From Lomentospora prolificans (lineage: Eukaryota; Ascomycota; Sordariomycetes; Microascales; Microascaceae), in the NCBI GenBank assembly GCA_029532625.1, contig JARFXM010000006.1, forward strand, positions 3,472,001 through 3,536,000: DNA of 64,000 nt. The letters are read 5' to 3'. Of the stretch, positions 1-11,516 are shown in pieces. The notes below the pieces were generated by a model. That model searched no databases, was not told where the DNA came from, and saw nothing but the letters and a program-made list of their open reading frames with translations. Made by a program: the position numbers and the translations under genes. Within the stretch, counting starts at the first letter, position 1, and each line of letters starts with the position of its first letter.

Positions 1-682
1 TGCGCATCAGCTTCGGAGGAGGTTAGCCAGTGCGTCCTGCACATGGTGGAGCGTTGCTGCAAATCTCACCATATTCGATGGCCCAGCATCCCGTGCCAGT
101 TCCGAGATCGAGAACACGCTTCGCGCCATTCTCGGCGTAAGGGCAGAGGCACAGGGCGCCCTCCAGTGTTAGGAGCCACATGTAGTGCTGGGCCTCTACA
201 TTGTCGGTTAGAACAGGGCAGGCATGATTAGAGGAAATGTCGTGGCCTACCAAGACGTTCTGCCTCGCTATCATCGTTGGGGAAGGCATATTCTATGAAA
301 ATCATTGATTAGAATCAATCCTTCGCATGATCCGACACGACGTGATGACTGACTTCCAGAGCTTAGAGAATGGTAGCTGCGGCCATTCTCGAATTGATAC
401 GCCATCACGCTTGATCGGAGAGAAGTGAGACCATCGGTCAAGGGCTGCGATGACCACAACATTGTTAGCAAACTCATACTTCCAAGGGAGGGGCGGCCAC
501 CATCGCGACTGAGCCAGCCCGGAAATAGCTAGCAGCAACGCTAGCTCCCGTCGCGCATTTGGAAGCGGGCTCTGAAAAAATGTGCCGAAAAAAAAGGAAA
601 AAAAAAGGAATGACCCAATGACCCATCGGGTTGTTAAACTTACCACTGACAGAGCAGAATCATCGTCAAAGGTGTCGGCGGC
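1..682 (-). CDS. LaeA-like SAM-dependent methyltransferase, partial (3' end outside window)
   Basis: The spliced minus-strand reading matches the fungal LaeA/TdiE-type methyltransferase family. It carries the family landmarks YQFENGRSYH, YAFPNDDSEAERL, HYMWLLTLEGAL and the SAM-binding motif LDLGTGTGCWAIEYAD. I placed introns at 445..643, 293..353, 196..250 and 11..69. Each has GT..AG ends, and removing it joins family-consensus blocks in frame. The 445..643 intron is longer than the rest (199 bp) and holds an A-rich run. The first exon shown begins after a plausible acceptor at 683, so one or more upstream exons with the ATG are unplaced. The C-terminal two thirds lies beyond base 1. Members methylate secondary metabolites or act as regulators related to LaeA; which applies cannot be told here. 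Confidence 0.8.
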
Positions 683-2288
683 CTGCAATCCGTAGTTGCG
701 TCAGTTCTCACATGGGATGAAATATGACGACAAGGATTTTCCCTTGCCAAACGACCAAACAATGTGAGGGGCTCAACGAACAATTTCGAGCCCATGCCCT
801 TCGGCTGCTGGGTGTTCAGCCATGAAATGTTTCGCAGGGCCCGGTTCCCTGGTTGGTGGTACGATGTGGAAAATATGACACGCGTGCGATGTTGTTGGTG
901 GGAGGGGAAATGGAAACTAGGTCGAGGTTAGTCGCATGAGTGGTGAGTGGAAAGATGCGTGATGAGCCGGAGAAGGAAGGATCAGCTATCAGTGGTGTTT
1001 TTGTCCGGATTATATTTTCTCCCAAATTTCCGGCTGGAAAATAGTTCCCCGCATTTGCAATGGGACTAGCCGCCTGTTCTGGACGGACCGTCTGGTGAAA
1101 AGACAATGACTCGCGAACCGGGGGTGTGGAGAATACATTCCAGCGAGGAGGCCCCGGAAGTGGTTAAGCTTGCCCTGGTGCAGTTGGACCCTTTGGTTCG
1201 TTTTTCTTTTTTTCTTTTTAAATTTTTCCACCTAATGCCACGTCACGAAGACGAACCAGGCAAGGAGGGGAAGCGAGTCAGGGTCCAGTCTAGACAGGGA
1301 AGGCGAACAGATGATTGGATCGTCGACGGCGGAATTCAACACTGTTCGAGGTAGGATCCTGCTCGTTGCATGCTTTCTTGGTTCCGCCTGCGCGTTACTT
1401 TACCCCGGAAGACTTGTCCTTTGTCAAGCTGGCAGAGGGACGAGTCGATGGTTCAGGTGGGGGTCACGCCTATTTTGTCGGAAAATGGCCTCAGTTGATC
1501 TCTTGATGCACGCTCTCACAGCCATTCAAGTAAAATATTGGCTCGAACCCGACCCGTGCTCAGACGCATACCAGGATGGAGCAGAATACATGTCCCGATA
1601 CCCTGTCCGATACCCTGTCGACAGTCACAGTAGCCCACTGCCAAGCTCCTACCCAAAACGAAGACCGAAGGCGGAACCTCAGGGAAAAAATAAAATATAA
1701 TATAAAATAAAATGAAATAAAAGGAACGGAATGGAATAAGATACACCCACGGTGCATCAACGCAATGGTGGGCGCACAGTACAACGGAGGCTTCACTTAA
1801 AAAGTGGCTGATGTCCGGTTTCCAGCCACAAAACCAGATTTGATTGATGCTTTTGTCATCATCCATTTGTATGAATTGATCAGTCTCGTACTTTCTTCAT
1901 ATCTGCCATAGTATTAGCAGCAGCCAAGCCCGCATACAATATACAACCGCGTGTCTCTCGTCTTCCGGCCTGTGTTCATGCAGAGCTCGTCGAAAAACTT
2001 CCCGAAGTCGTCGGCGAGAGTAAAGAGACGACGTCTATTTTCGTGATCGAGAATGATGGGATTGCATAACAGCTCATGTTTCTCGACGCATGCGCAGTGG
2101 CACGACTCGAGCTGGTGTGAAACGCTAATAATAATTCGACAGTCTACATCGTCGTTCCATGTCTTGCCTAACTTCATATACGGGATAATGTGAGCTAAAA
2201 AATGTCAGATCGATTAGACATGCGGTTTTCATTTTTTTTTTTTTTTAATTTTTTTTTTTTTCAATTTTTTTTTTCAATTTTTTTTTTT

Positions 2289-2319
<31 letters not shown>

Positions 2320-3369
2320 ACGACACGGGAATATACGGAAGCAGTGGTACGTCTTTTCCTTTCTCCTGCGCGATAGTCGTAGCATCGCCTTGCCGGAAAA
2401 ACTCAATCACAGGGTGCCTGTGTTGCCTAGTTCCTGCTGCTGGTGACTTTCCGCGTCTTAATGGTGCTAGACAAAATATTCTGGGCTCTCGCGCGCCTCG
2501 ACATCACTTGGTGTCTGCCGAAGCCATGTGGCGGTGCATTGAATGTGTTCCCCTCAAAGGCGGCGCAATAGCTGTGCCGGATCCTTTTGTCGCCATGCTC
2601 GGGCCTACTCGCTGAGTTAGGCCGAACCTGGAGAGCTTTGTCGATAACTTCGGCGGTTGCTGGGTATCGACCGGGGAATATCGAGATACTGGCTGCCTTC
2701 TAGGCTTTCGTTCAGCTCGGTACGGCCAGTTGTATCTACCAGAATGTTCCAACGCTAGCAGGAAGGATTTCCGCATTCATATATCAGAAATAGATGTGTA
2801 AATTGTCAGGAGTATTTGCCCGAGAATTTTGATTGCCTACCCTGTCAAACCTGTCGGATTTTGCGATTGGGAGAGCACAGCTCATGGCTCAAGTTGACTT
2901 GATAGGCTGCTGCTGTTACCGGGCCGATCCGATCAACCACGCAGTGCCATATTGGAGCGGTGGACATCATATTTGGCGGCGGAGTCGCCAGTCGGAAGGT
3001 TCATTGAGTATTATTTACAGACTCCATTTGTTCCTTTTTAACTGTTTTGCGAACGTTGAGTCATGATTTTATGACGGGAACTTGTGATGGGCCCAGCTTC
3101 TATGAGGGCTTTCTCCCCGGCCGAGTGATCATCGGGATGTGGACAACCTCCATCGCAGAAGTGGGACAAGGGGCGTACAAATCCCACTCTGTAATTCCCC
3201 CAGCTTTCGAGTGAGATCGCCGCGCCATGCGGGGGCATCGCGATCCAGCTCCACACTTGGTACCACCCAACGGGAAGTTGGGGCAACGGTGCAAAACACT
3301 GCCAGCGACTTACAGCAATTCGGCACGCAGATACGATAGATTTTAAGCCCGCCTTCGGCCGAGATGTGA
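683..3369. other. intergenic region without a supported gene
   Basis: Only short overlapping open frames in several phases, none matching a family I know. It should hold the 5' exon(s) and promoter of the methyltransferase. Low-complexity tracts lie at 1199..1228 (pyrimidine-rich), 1683..1726 (A-rich) and 2230..2319 (T-rich). A minus-strand open frame at 1914..2177 is cysteine-containing but has no recognisable domain. Confidence 0.5.
2230..2319. repeat. T-rich low-complexity tract
   Basis: About 90 bases of nearly pure T on the plus strand, interrupted at intervals by AA or CAA. This gives an irregular T(n)CAA array. Such tracts are common in fungal intergenic DNA, expand by slippage and can exclude nucleosomes. 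Confidence 0.9.
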
Positions 3370-3715
3370 ATGTATATAATAGAAGGGTTCCTGCTCGACG
3401 CGCTCATTGACGCGGTGCGGGGCGCCATGATTGCCGAGCCTCGCACATCAACTGGCGCAAGTTGGGAGTATGTTGGGCTTGGTGGCACGCCTGGGTTGGG
3501 ACTGCATACGAGTCTCGGCCACAGCTGGGGAGGGGCCGCCATCTATGCCCTGAGCGAGTACGGAGCAGGGTTGCGGGCCGCTGTGGGTACAAAGGGCTTC
3601 AGGTATAGATCGTGGATTGTCGCTCCAGAAACCGGATTGTAGATGGGTTTGAGAAGCGCAAAGGCTAGGCTTGAAACAGCATTTGGTGGTTCAGCCTCGA
3701 TAGTGATGTCAAACA
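3370..3715 (+). pseudogene. GH78 alpha-L-rhamnosidase C-terminal remnant
   Basis: The frame reads GASWEYVGLGGTPGLG, then TSLGHSWGGAAIYALSEYGA, then a GYRSW-like segment (FRYRSWIVAPETG). These are the conserved end of the catalytic (alpha/alpha)6 domain and start of the C-terminal domain in fungal GH78 enzymes, which release terminal L-rhamnose from plant glycosides and pectic side chains. An in-frame TAG at 3640..3642 is followed in the same frame by MGLRSAKARLETAFGGSAS, which continues the family pattern, so the stop looks acquired. The 500 or more residues expected upstream are absent; the frame is closed by a TGA directly before 3370. This is a truncated remnant with a nonsense change. Confidence 0.7.
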
Positions 3716-4598
3716 TCTGTCAAACATCTTTCCCGAGACACTCCACAACACGCTCACATTACTTCCGGGGTACCGATTTTCGGCGGGACGACGAGAAAGC
3801 TTTGCAGCAAGACTAAATATTACTCTAAACTAGAGGTTTGATGAACGACATCATAGGGCCGGGTTGCGAAAGATCGCAGCTCTTCAAAGTCAATCAATCT
3901 AATCAGCTAATATTTATATAGATATTAGATATAACATCTTGTCGCTTACGTTGCAGCTCCGGTCCGTGCGGTGTATGTCCAATTTCTGGTAGCGCTACGT
4001 CTGACTCCGACCCGGTACTTCCGCCGACCAGCTCACAACAGCCTCCATGTAAACTCGCATCGTGTGTGTGTTCCGGAAGCCGGTATTATACCATAGGATG
4101 GGGACTTTCGTAATTGTAATACGTCATGCGTGGAATTTAAAGAGACCCTGGGAAAGCTTGCAGTATTACGCCGCAACTCTTCACCCTGACTGTCACCGGC
4201 TCGGCTCGGCTCAGCGTCGATGCGTCGAACTACTACTCGTAGCAAGCATCGGAACTGTCAGAAGGAGTTTCCTATCGTGCAGACAGCACGCTAAGTGACG
4301 AAAGATCCTGTTTAACGACGTGTAGTTCGAGGCCGAAGAAATCTCTCTGCCGTCTCGTTCCAGAACACAGGATCAGCACCGGGAAGGATGCGTGAAGGGG
4401 CTCCATAACCCTGCAGCCCAAGTCCGAAAAATGTAGAGGGGCTCCACGTTCCGACTCTTGTGTGGGGGGACTCCGCCGGGTCGGTATCCTAAAGGACCTA
4501 TTACGTTAAAGCAATTTCAAAGAGAACGAATTGCTCGTTCGTTACCGTGCAGGCTGCTCTTCGATCCTTTCCGAATCCGACATCAACAAGCCCCGTCC
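3716..4598. other. intergenic region without a supported gene
   Basis: No coding pattern seen on either strand. Locally AT-rich around 3905..3945. Lies between two pseudogenes. Confidence 0.5.
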
Positions 4599-5675
4599 AT
4601 GGTACTTACAATGGCACGCCCCCTTTCTACCTATCTCCAGCTCTTCCAAGACCTGCCCAAGAGCCTCCAGGACCCAGAGTTACAGTACAACGCCTAACTC
4701 CGTGGCTACATCGTGTCTCGTTACGACGATATCATCTCTGTTCTCGACAAGCCAGAAATCTTTAGCTCGAGGCCAACCGTGCCTGAATTACTGGCCGCCG
4801 TGACGGGAATTTTGCGAACAGGGTTCCGGAGAACATTGTTAGCGCACGATAATCCCAATAATATTAGGTTGAGAAAAAGCGTAGCGGCCTTTTTCGTACC
4901 CAGCAGATTGGAGCGGTTCGAACCTTTGCTCCTGGCTACGGCGCACGATTTAATTGACGGTTTTGCGGATAAGGGACACATTGAGTCAAAAAGCCAGTTC
5001 GCATTGCCACTACGAAGGATTGTCACGGCAGCCGGACTCGACCCCAGCATATGAGAATGAAGCGGGCGATGTCTGTCGCTTCTTGGTGGAATCACCAGTG
5101 GGAATGAGGAGCTGAGCATCGAACAGAGAGTGCAAGACGTCTTGTACTTGCACGCCTACGTTGCCGGAGTTATTGAAGAACGCCGGACAGACCGTGGCGA
5201 CAATATCATCAGCCACATTTGGAACGAGCGCGACGCCGGAACCGTAGAGATGACAGATTTTGAGCATGTCAGCGTGATTCCGGGCTTACTTTTGACCAGC
5301 AATGTAACGACGACAAATCTGTTATCCATGGGTCTAAGACGCGCTAAGTCGTGCTCCGGCTGACACCCTTATTGTGAGCGCTTTGCAGCCAACCGCGGGT
5401 TTTGAACGCGGAGAACCACGAGTTCGGAAGTTGTGCTGGGCTGTAGCGGGCGGGCGTTAATGGTCCCCAAGGACCGCTCTTTGCTGGATGTGGTGAACGA
5501 TGCAGGGGCTGGCATACAATCCACATGCAATAAAGGGTTGTGCGGGATCTGTGAGGTAAGAGTATTAGATGGAGTCCCAGAGCATCGAGATTCGGTGCTT
5601 ACGCCCTTAGAGAGGCCAGAAGAAGAGTTCATTATGGCGCGTGTATCTAGATGTGCGGGAAAAAACTTATCTTAG
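4599..5675 (+). pseudogene. Cytochrome P450 / [2Fe-2S] ferredoxin-domain fusion, broken and internally deleted
   Basis: One frame runs from ATG 4599 to about 5340 and reads as the N-terminal half of a soluble, bacterial-type P450: VSRYDDIISVLDKPEIFSSR (B-helix region), HDNPNNIRLRKSVAAFF, and an I-helix end TSNVTTTNLLSMGL. It is interrupted by TAA at 4695..4697 and TGA at 5052..5054 and 5058..5060, all readable as C-to-T changes. The heme-cysteine half is missing. From about 5418 to 5675 a second frame gives a plant-type ferredoxin domain (EVVLGCSGRALMVPKDRSLL, then CNKGLCGICEVRV, then EHRDSVLTPLER), as at the C-terminus of phthalate-dioxygenase reductase. The fourth cluster cysteine position appears to be Arg. 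The layout fits a P450-PDOR (class VII-like, self-sufficient) fusion that lost its middle. Confidence 0.65.
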
Positions 5676-6068
5676 ACCTTGTTAAATAGAATTCATTGGG
5701 AGACTTTATATAGTTATTACTCTCATTTTAGCTGCTACATCCATCGTGTATGCCTTTGTGATCTTGCACCGGATGAGGGCCTCGCCAGATCTAGCTTCGC
5801 GCTGGAATAGAAACCAGACGGGAAGAATGAGCTTGGTTGTCGGTCTGAACCAGATATAGAGTGTCAGCTCGGCCAATTCCATGTTCTTTGTCACTTTGCT
5901 TTGCGATCACAGATGAAGGCCCCGGCGAATGCAGCGCAAATTTTGATCAATCCTTGGTAGAGTCGTATTGTCTTCTTGTTCATTACCGCATGTACTAGGT
6001 ATTAGTACCGGCACCTAAACTGGATAGCTATATATAACAAATCGTACACCTGAAATGAACCTATTGGC
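5676..6068. other. intergenic region between P450 remnant and MFS gene
   Basis: AT-rich stretch downstream of both converging genes; it should hold the MFS 3' UTR and polyadenylation signals. No coding pattern seen. Confidence 0.5.
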
Positions 6069-7809
6069 TTAATCGGTCGTCTGAACCCCTTTTCTAGCCT
6101 CCCTCTTTGCGACATAAGCCCGCCACTTGGGGTTGAGAATAACTACGGGAATGCCCAACAAGAAGATGGCACCAAAGATACCCGCCAATACACCAAAAGC
6201 CCACTGGTATCCATGCTTCTCGGTCATAGGGGTTAAACCATACGTAACTCCAAAGGAAATAATATTCTTGGTACCAACTACGGTCACAATTGCCGGACCA
6301 GGGTGCTTGGGAGCAGCTTCGGCAGCAAATGTGGTCGAGATGATGAGAACGGCAGTAAAAGAATATTGGAAGATGGTCCAGCCCAAGTAGGGACCCCACC
6401 AGGTCGAGCCACCGCCAGCCGTAAACCCGTAAAGGAGGAGCATTCCGACGCCGATGACGGCAGGGGGAGCCATTGTCCACAGGTGATGCTCGGGCTGATG
6501 GACACCGCGGTTTCGGCGGGCCATCCACAGGACAAAGGGGTTGGCGAGGAAAGTACAGTACAACATTCCGAAGATGGCACCAAGAATACCGCCAATATTG
6601 ATGAGGCCAATATCCTTAGCTTGCCAGGCATAGTTTTGCATAAGGACAGCATTGTAGGTAAGCGACATGCCGACGCCACAGCCGAGAGCAATGGAAGAGG
6701 TGAGCACAGCGTAAACAATACCGGGCGAGGAGAAGGCCTGAATCATGTGCTTCCAGCTTGTAAGGATAACCTTGACAGGTTGAGGGTGTGGCGTTGACCA
6801 CGGCTTGATGCGCTCGGCATAGCTCTTTCGCTCACTGGCATGTGCGGCGTTCTCCGTACCGGGGGCGGTGAGTCCAGAGCGGGCCATCTCTTCTAGGTAG
6901 TCCTGAGCCTCAGAGTCGGGAATGACTCTGGTAACACCGAACTCATCGGTAATGACAAGCTGCCCATCAAGTGACGCTGCCGGTCGCGTAAACTGGGTCT
7001 CGAAAGACAAGAAGAACGCGATGACAAGGCCAGTGCCGACAGTGATGACGAAAACCCAGTAATACCATCGCCAACCTAAATCAGCATTGAGGTACGAGGA
7101 AGCTAAGTTGATTGTTGAAGAGAGCGCATTTTGAATCATCCAGTAGAGGCCGAAAACCATTGATCTCTCGTGAAGGAAGGTAACCTCCGTAAGCATGAGC
7201 GGAAGGAGCGACTCGGAGGCACCAGTCGCAAGACCCTGTACAATACGAGAGGCGAGATGACCATCATAAGAGTCTTGGGTGGCGGCGGCGATTGAGGCAG
7301 CGAGGAGGACGACTAGCGAGGCTAGGAACACGGGACGTCGACCAAAGGCAAGTGAAAGCGGCAGGATGATATAGTTTCCTTGTTTATAAACGTGAATTAG
7401 CTTCTCCCCACCCCAGGTATCACACGGAATGAGAATGCCACGTACCTAGACCGATGCACAGGGTCGGCATTGTGATGAGAAACACAATTTGGTCAGGGCT
7501 GTATCCCTGCGGGGCGTACATGTCGAAGAAGGTGTTGAGAATGGCACCCAGGCCGCTGGCCATGGACAGACCCATAATGGAGAACCAGCAGCAGCAAAAT
7601 ACAATGCCATACTTTTCCCACTTGCGAAAATTCAGAGGGTCATTAGGATCTGAAGAAGGGATGGGGATCTTGCGGACCTGGCCATCCTTGGCGACCAAAA
7701 GAGCATTGCCCTCTATATGGCCGTGGCTATCTTCTTGGCCAGGCTTTTCAAGATGCTCAATCGTGTCATCGAGTTTGACGTCGACGGAGGGGGCATCGGT
7801 GGTCGCCAT
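6069..7809 (-). CDS. MFS transporter, DHA1/HOL1-like
   Basis: Two exons (7446..7809 and 6069..7378) flank a 67-bp intron 7379..7445 with donor GTACGT; splicing is in frame and gives 557 residues. An N-terminal cytosolic tail of about 80 residues ends in SSDPNDPLNFRKWEKYG, the usual entry to TM1 in fungal DHA1 drug/polyamine-type permeases. The loop 2-3 signature appears as LSLAFGRRPVF. About 12 hydrophobic segments follow, with a long central loop (roughly residues 285-345) between TM6 and TM7, and a basic tail (AKREARKGVQ). I chose ATG 7809 because it starts the hydrophilic tail normal for the family; an in-frame upstream codon would add about 38 unrelated residues. It is a proton-driven exporter or importer at the plasma membrane; the substrate cannot be read from sequence. 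It looks intact. Confidence 0.88.
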
Positions 7810-9365
7810 TGTGTCCGGTGGAGTGAGTCCCGATGTTTGACTCCGCTGCGCCTGAACTTTGGAAATAGAGATATCGAGGAACGTGCGTCTAAAACTGGAG
7901 AGGGAACGAAGGAAGAAGATCAATTGAGGGTGGTATCTCGTATATATTAATACTCATTGCAGCGCCGGCTCGGAAACATGGAGTTTGCTTGTGGGGATCG
8001 TCCTGGGAATGCTCCAACCCGTAAGTTCCCCACTGATCCCAGATTTCTCCAATGATAGCTAGCTTTGTCTTCGTCTTTGCGCCGCGTGGGGGGTGCATCA
8101 GGGGTTTAGAATTCCGCGTAGTCCGGTTCGGCTGGTTAGTGTTTGGCGGAACGGGATGCCTTCTCCACATTCCCGACAAAGCTTAAATTCGGCTCGTGTT
8201 CCGTTCCACTCGGTTCGGCAAGTACATATATTAGACCTCCGGCACCCCCTTCCTTCCGCGGCATCTCCCAACTGCGCTCGATATCCCGAACCGTGCCCAA
8301 CTGTTTAGCAATTAGCGATACCGCTGTCCGATTTTACACGTATAATTTATGCCAACGCCAACCGCTCCGATCGCCATTGTTCTTTTCCTCTTCATCGCAG
8401 TGTCAATGATCTCGCTAGCCCGTCCCTTGGCATAGTACTTGCCCGCGATTTTGCCCGATGTGAACATTCGCATTTTCGTACGCCTTGGCCGCCGGGCCGG
8501 AAACCTCGATGTTGTGCTTCTACCAGTGGAACCGGCTGAGTAGTTTTGCCTTCAAGGTTTTGTCGACTGTGTTGGAATCTACGAGGTAATAATTAGTAGG
8601 TACCACCGAAAATTTCGGCAGAGGCCCGTTGACAGATGGGCGCTACCAATGTCGGCTTGAATGTCGGCTGTCTCTAGATCCGAGGACGACCCGGGCGATC
8701 CAGGTATTCTGCTGAGGCTAAGATGTGTGACGAACGGAGAATTAAGTGCTGTCTCGACACTGCTATGGGCGAGTTTATGGAGGTAACTCGTCAATGAAGT
8801 GGACTTCACTGAGTGCGGCTTTGGCAGCGATATGCAAGTTCTTTCTACTCTGGAGGTATTCCGGTCCAGAATTCGGAATAGCCACGCGGTGAGGGTGACT
8901 GCGCCGCCCCATTTGGCATGTACACAACAATATCTTCATCTACGCCGACTACTTCATTGCGGGAAATCAGCTGCTACGATTATCGCTCGGTGTACAGGTG
9001 CGTTCGGGGTGGCTCGATTGGCCCGATTTAGCTCCTGGCGGAGTTTTCGGATAGGTTTAACATCACCGGTCGAACAAAATATTCTCAAGAGGCCTAGAAT
9101 CAAGCTACCAACCGCGCGGTAAAATTTATTTAGAAGAAGCGAAGTCTAACCGTCAAGGCCATACCAAAGATTGCCAAGCCTGACTGCGCCTGTGCCGATT
9201 ATTAGCACAGGCGAGTATGAAAGTAGTGTGTTTGATATTTCGGGGCGTGTAGACACAGCTACGGACCCGCCCCTTATCCCGCTTGCAGGGCCTTTTCCTC
9301 CTGCCACCAACGCAGCCCGCCGTCTTAGAGGGACAGAAAAGGGCCTCCGCGGCACTGCGAGTGGT
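7810..9365. other. intergenic region; MFS promoter plus unresolved coding-like scraps
   Basis: The part next to 7810 is the MFS promoter; an AT-rich TATA-like run lies near 7941..7950. On the minus strand around 8400..8580 a frame reads KHNIEVSGPAAKAYENANVH with a TAG just before it. This looks coding but matches no family I can name, and may be a degraded gene. No intact gene is supported. Confidence 0.4.
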
Positions 9366-10209
9366 TTAAGCCTGCGCGGCGCGGATCTTGCCGGCGAGGA
9401 AATTGGCGCCCTCGTCAGCGTTGGCGCCGTAGGAGAGATGAGGAGGGAGCACGGCAGCAGAGAGGATGCCATCGCAGACGGTATCACGGGGGTTCGCGGC
9501 GCAGATGATCTTGACCTTGTCGGCGGGGAAGTTGGGAATCCGACCGTTATCGGCGCGGAACTGGGTGTCGCCAAAAGTAACGACACCGGCAATCTTGGCC
9601 TGCTGGGCGGCGGGGAGGTCCTCAATGGAGCGGTGGTTCACAGCGGCTCCTTGGCTATTCAATTCGGTTAGTCTATAGGCTAGATATCTCGATTGTTGCG
9701 AGAAACAGGGCTCTTACGAGTAACCGCCGGTGACAATGATGGACTCAGGGCACTGGCTGGTGATATCGCCGATGATCTTGGTCATCTCACGGATACCGGC
9801 CGGATCGGCACCTCCCGGAAGGAAGTTAGTCGACAGAAGAGCCGCATAGTCAACACCCTGAACGGAAACCTTGCCGGGGAACTGCCTCTTCAGGTTGTTC
9901 GCAACGCCGGGACCAACGATAGTACCCTATGTCTCGTTAGCCCCATTAATACAGTGCCAAGCGTTTGCCCCGAGGCACTACGTCGGTCGGAGAAAACGGG
10001 TAGGTTGCAGTAGGAAGGCAAGGATTCCTAAATCATACCATGTTGCCAATCTCAGTAGAGCCACGGGCCCAGACAAAGATAATGTCGTTGCAACCGGATC
10101 GTTTGAACTCGTTAGCCGTTGAGCCAACGAGTTGGCGCTTGTCTGCCTGCAGACCGAGCGGCGTCGCCAAGGCGATGGAAGAGAGAAGGAGTGGAGAAAG
10201 GAACTTCAT
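9366..10209 (-). CDS. Cutinase (carbohydrate esterase family 5)
   Basis: Three exons (10039..10209, 9718..9926, 9366..9654) with introns 9927..10038 and 9655..9717 give 222 residues, the normal cutinase length. Residues 1-16 are a signal peptide (MKFLSPLLLSSIALAT), followed by a short propeptide with a KR site. The serine hydrolase motif is GYSQG with Ser127, formed exactly across the second intron. The acid is Asp184 in CAANPRDTVC and the base is His199 in LPPHLSYG. Cys40/Cys116 and Cys178/Cys187 fit the two conserved disulfides. The enzyme is secreted and hydrolyses ester bonds of plant cutin or similar polyesters. A TATAAATAG element lies about 170 bp upstream of the ATG. Reading frame and active site look intact. 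Confidence 0.95.
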
Positions 10210-11516
10210 TTTAGTGTTATTTTCTCAAAAAATGTTGGGAAAGATTCAAGAATGAAAGACTCGGCGAATCCAAGGTGTTGTCGAAGGGCTGTTGCAGACC
10301 AGGCAAGGCAATCTGAGGCTTTTCGAGATGTCGTGAGACTTGACCAGATATTTCGTCTCAAGAGGAATCTATCACGACTATTTATATTCTCATCTCGCAG
10401 TTGAGAAATATATATCAAATACCCCTCTCTTCTACAGATTGATGCCAGCAACGTCGTCTCGTGAGCGAAACACCAAAGATCATCTCTCCTGGTTTCCGAA
10501 ACTGCACAACCACCCCACGAAAGTGTGGCCCTACGGCCCTTCAGCTTGAAGATCCCTCGCGACACTTACTATAACCGTTTAGGCATGCGAGTCAATGATT
10601 AATTTGCAACGTTGGAGTTGGAAATAGCTTCCCCGCATCTTTCCAAAGGATGCACCTTACAAACGCAACTCCACCAAGGAGATGCCTCTGCGCGCAGAAC
10701 TTGGGGTTACAGCCTCACGCAGGTGGACGCAGGCACCCTTTCATTTTGCTGAATAATTCGTGCGCATCGCCAGGCGAGCAAACTTGCCGAGGAAGTTTTC
10801 AGCGTTCCTCGTAAAATCTAATTCTTCCCCGGATTTTCACTGCCAGCTGGTGGGTTGTGACGATGCCTTCTTGGGCAACTCACGCGACTCTAGCTCCGAA
10901 TGATGGAGTTTGGTGTTAGGCGCGGTCTAGAATAACTGTATCCGTTGGGATGATTCGATGGTGGTAGCTATGTCTCCGCACGGCTTCAACATCATCGGTC
11001 TACCACTCCAGTGTCGCCTCCATTTCCCGAAGTAGACCAAGCTTCGAAAGTCAAAGAGAAAGGGATAGGGTTGGTTTCATTCGTCTCCAAATGCTCTGCA
11101 CTTGACTCGATTCGGCTTCTGTTGGCTTCAGGGGAATCAGATGCTAATTATGCTACTGCCAGGGGCTGGCGTTCTACCTCGGCATCTCGTAAGACTTTCC
11201 CAAAGCGGTAGGCCAAGACTACAACCACAACCATCAGGAGATTGCGTTGGGACTGCACCAAGAGTCTTGCTTTGTGTCAGGACACGAGAGTCTTTTGATG
11301 ATTTCGATCAGATTGAAAAAAAAGAACGATTTTTGGAGTTTGCATCGTTGGGTGTGAGGGTTTAAAGGTGCGAGACGTCTCGCAAAGTGGTGACAAGAGG
11401 ATTTTCGTAGATGCGTAGCTCTCGCCATAGCTGTCACTCGTTCTTTTTTTTTTTTTTTTTTTTTTCCCTTTGATTCTCTCTTTTCCCGTCTGTAGCCCAG
11501 GCAGAGGAGTTGAATC
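10210..11516. other. divergent promoter region, cutinase / epoxide hydrolase
   Basis: About 1.3 kb between two outward-transcribed genes for secreted hydrolases. It holds the cutinase TATA element and a pure T22 tract at 11444..11465, just upstream of the epoxide hydrolase start. No coding pattern seen. Confidence 0.55.
10378..10386 (-). promoter_or_regulatory. TATA box of the cutinase gene
   Basis: The minus strand reads TATAAATAG about 170 bp upstream of the cutinase ATG at 10209. It is the only good TATA match in that interval. Confidence 0.5.

Noticed and set aside
2202..2615. 137-codon plus-strand frame through the T-rich tract
   Set aside because: The first third is encoded by the poly-T run (all Phe) and the rest lacks any domain.
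5010..5267. Minus-strand frames opposite the P450 remnant
   Set aside because: The plus strand gives clear P450 blocks; the minus product matches nothing.
7810..7923. N-terminal extension of the MFS transporter
   Set aside because: The added residues are unlike the family, and ATG 7809 starts the usual hydrophilic tail.
9146..9671. Long open frames on both strands over the cutinase gene
   Set aside because: They are shadows of the cutinase exons in other frames; only the spliced cutinase frame carries the active site.
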